Source of the DNA: Treponema sp. UBA3649
Lineage (GTDB): Bacteria; Spirochaetota; Spirochaetia; Treponematales; Treponemataceae
NCBI GenBank assembly: GCA_002373325.1
Contig: DFKI01000096.1
Span: 1 to 6,483, forward strand
Direction of reading: 5' to 3'
DNA length: 6,483 nucleotides
Position numbers and translations under genes: made by a program. Every line of letters starts with the position of its first letter. Position 1 is the stretch's first letter. The notes beneath the pieces are model-generated. The model saw only the letters and a program-made list of their open reading frames with translations, was not told where the DNA came from and did not search any database. Shown one piece after another: positions 5,599 to 6,483 of the stretch.

Positions 5599-6483
5599 TT
5601 ACTGTCCTCCCGCCCTTGTGTAGGAAGCGAGTCCTCCCGCAAGAAGAATCTGACGGCTCCTTTCGGCAAGGTCGTTCACACACTCAATCTCGCAGTCCCC
5701 GGATTTTCCATGCACGGTAACTTTGAAGTTCTTCGCATTCTTCAGGCAGTCGAAGATTCCCTTGATTTCCAGAGTGTCTCCGTCCTGAATCTTGTCGTAG
5801 TCATCGGGATTCACGAAAGTCATCGGGATGATTCCGTAGTTAATCAGGTTTGCCTTGTGGATTCTCGCAAAGCTCTTGGTGATTACGGCGCGCACTCCAA
5901 GGTACATCGGTCCCAGAGCCGCATGTTCACGGCTGGATCCCTGACCGAAGTTCTCTCCTCCCACGGCAAAGCATCCTGAGAAATTGGTCGCCACGGCTTT
6001 TTTGTAGAAGTCCGCGTCAATTCTTTCGTAAGTGAACTTGCTGATTTCGGGAATGTTGGAGCGGAAAGGAAGAACCTTTGTTCCTGCCGGCATGATGTCG
6101 TCGGTAGAGACGTTGTTTCCGGCCTTGAGAAGTACGGGCAGCTTGAGTGAATCTTCACATGGCTTGCACGGTGGGCACGGCTTGATGTTCGGTCCGCGGA
6201 GAATCTCAACCTTGGAGGCTTCCTTTTCATCGAGCGGAGGAATGAGCATGCCTGTGTCCTGTGCGTCCGTCTTGATTTCGTCAAGCGAAAGTCCCTTGTA
6301 TTTTCCTTCAAGAAGCGACACACGTCCGTTTTCGGTGTATGCCGGGTCTGTGTAGTCCAAAGTCGTCGGGTCGGTGATGAATCCCGTGATTGCGGATGCG
6401 GCTGCGGTCTCCGGGCTCACAAGGTAGATTGAGGCATCGGCTGTTCCGCTTCGTCCCTTGAAGTTTCGGTTGAATGTGCGGAG
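5599..6483 (-). CDS. Aconitate hydratase, single-chain Aquifex/bacterial putative type (C-terminal part, 5' truncated by window)
   Basis: The frame runs to the window edge, so the true start lies beyond 6483; 294 C-terminal residues are visible and the stop is TAA 5601-5599. The enzyme should interconvert citrate and isocitrate via cis-aconitate in the cytoplasm using a 4Fe-4S cluster; the cluster cysteines are in the missing N-terminal part. Visible residues open with RTFNRNFKGRSG and YLVSPETAAASAITG, the end of the large domain. They continue with the linker and the swivel domain from about 115: LLKAGNNVSTDDIMPAG, then QGSSREHAA (GSSRE at 182-186, substrate-binding Ser/Arg) and SFARIHKANLINYG (from 204). 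This arrangement matches the roughly 640-660-residue aconitases that carry the swivel domain at the C-terminus. The related isopropylmalate/homoaconitase-type hydratases are usually split into two subunits, so aconitase is favoured. The linker contains an unusual PCPPCKPC cluster (C103, C106, C109). In anaerobic spirochaetes the likely use is 2-oxoglutarate and glutamate synthesis. Confidence 0.88.
   Translation of the reverse strand, partial: LRTFNRNFKGRSGTADASIYLVSPETAAASAITGFITDPTTLDYTDPAYTENGRVSLLEGKYKGLSLDEIKTDAQDTGMLIPPLDEKEASKVEILRGPNIKPCPPCKPCEDSLKLPVLLKAGNNVSTDDIMPAGTKVLPFRSNIPEISKFTYERIDADFYKKAVATNFSGCFAVGGENFGQGSSREHAALGPMYLGVRAVITKSFARIHKANLINYGIIPMTFVNPDDYDKIQDGDTLEIKGIFDCLKNAKNFKVTVHGKSGDCEIECVNDLAERSRQILLAGGLASYTRAGGQ

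Noticed and set aside
5473..5979. + strand open frame of 168 codons spanning the REP-like element and the aconitase 3' end
   Set aside because: It crosses repeat DNA and then runs antisense to the conserved aconitase swivel domain; it has no coding signature.

Overview
The window looks like chromosomal DNA of a host-associated spirochaete, most likely Treponema. That assignment is an inference from gene content: a DUF6273-type surface protein with Ig-like modules, a short ParB-domain protein, a class A penicillin-binding protein with an acidic tail, a ComFB-domain protein and a single-chain aconitase. It does not rest on any marker gene.

Layout. One + strand gene (1-1215, its 5' end outside the window) encodes a probable exported protein with Ig-like modules followed by a DUF6273-like C-terminal domain. 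It converges, with only 16 bases between, on four - strand genes. In their direction of transcription these are: the C-terminal half of an aconitase (6483-5599, its start outside the window), a 270-base intergenic region, a ComFB-domain protein (5328-4600), a bifunctional PBP1A (4543-1676) and a 138-residue ParB/CTPase-fold protein (1648-1232). The + strand gene is visibly AT-richer than the - strand block: sampled 60-base lines give about 25-40% GC against about 57-65% in the PBP gene.

Regulation visible in the sequence. A near-consensus sigma70 promoter (TTGACA, 17-base spacer, TATTAT) lies just upstream of the PBP gene. It is placed so that the predicted +1 falls on the A of the ATG, and no Shine-Dalgarno sequence is present, so the PBP mRNA may be leaderless. 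comFB and the ParB-like gene both have good Shine-Dalgarno sequences. The ParB-like gene starts 27 bases after the PBP stop and is probably co-transcribed. The region before comFB holds a candidate promoter, two palindromic REP-like hairpins in inverted orientation whose stems differ by compensating base pairs, and two tandem 20-base repeats.

How the genes may fit together. PBP1A polymerises and cross-links periplasmic peptidoglycan. The ParB-like protein keeps the ParB CTP-binding motifs but replaces the DNA-binding and dimerisation regions with an 11-residue-periodic basic amphipathic helix, which suggests a nucleotide-responsive membrane protein. ComFB-type domains have been reported as cyclic-dinucleotide receptors. 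A link between nucleotide signalling and cell-wall synthesis is a testable hypothesis, not a demonstrated system. The aconitase is ordinary central metabolism apart from an unusual Cys-rich linker.
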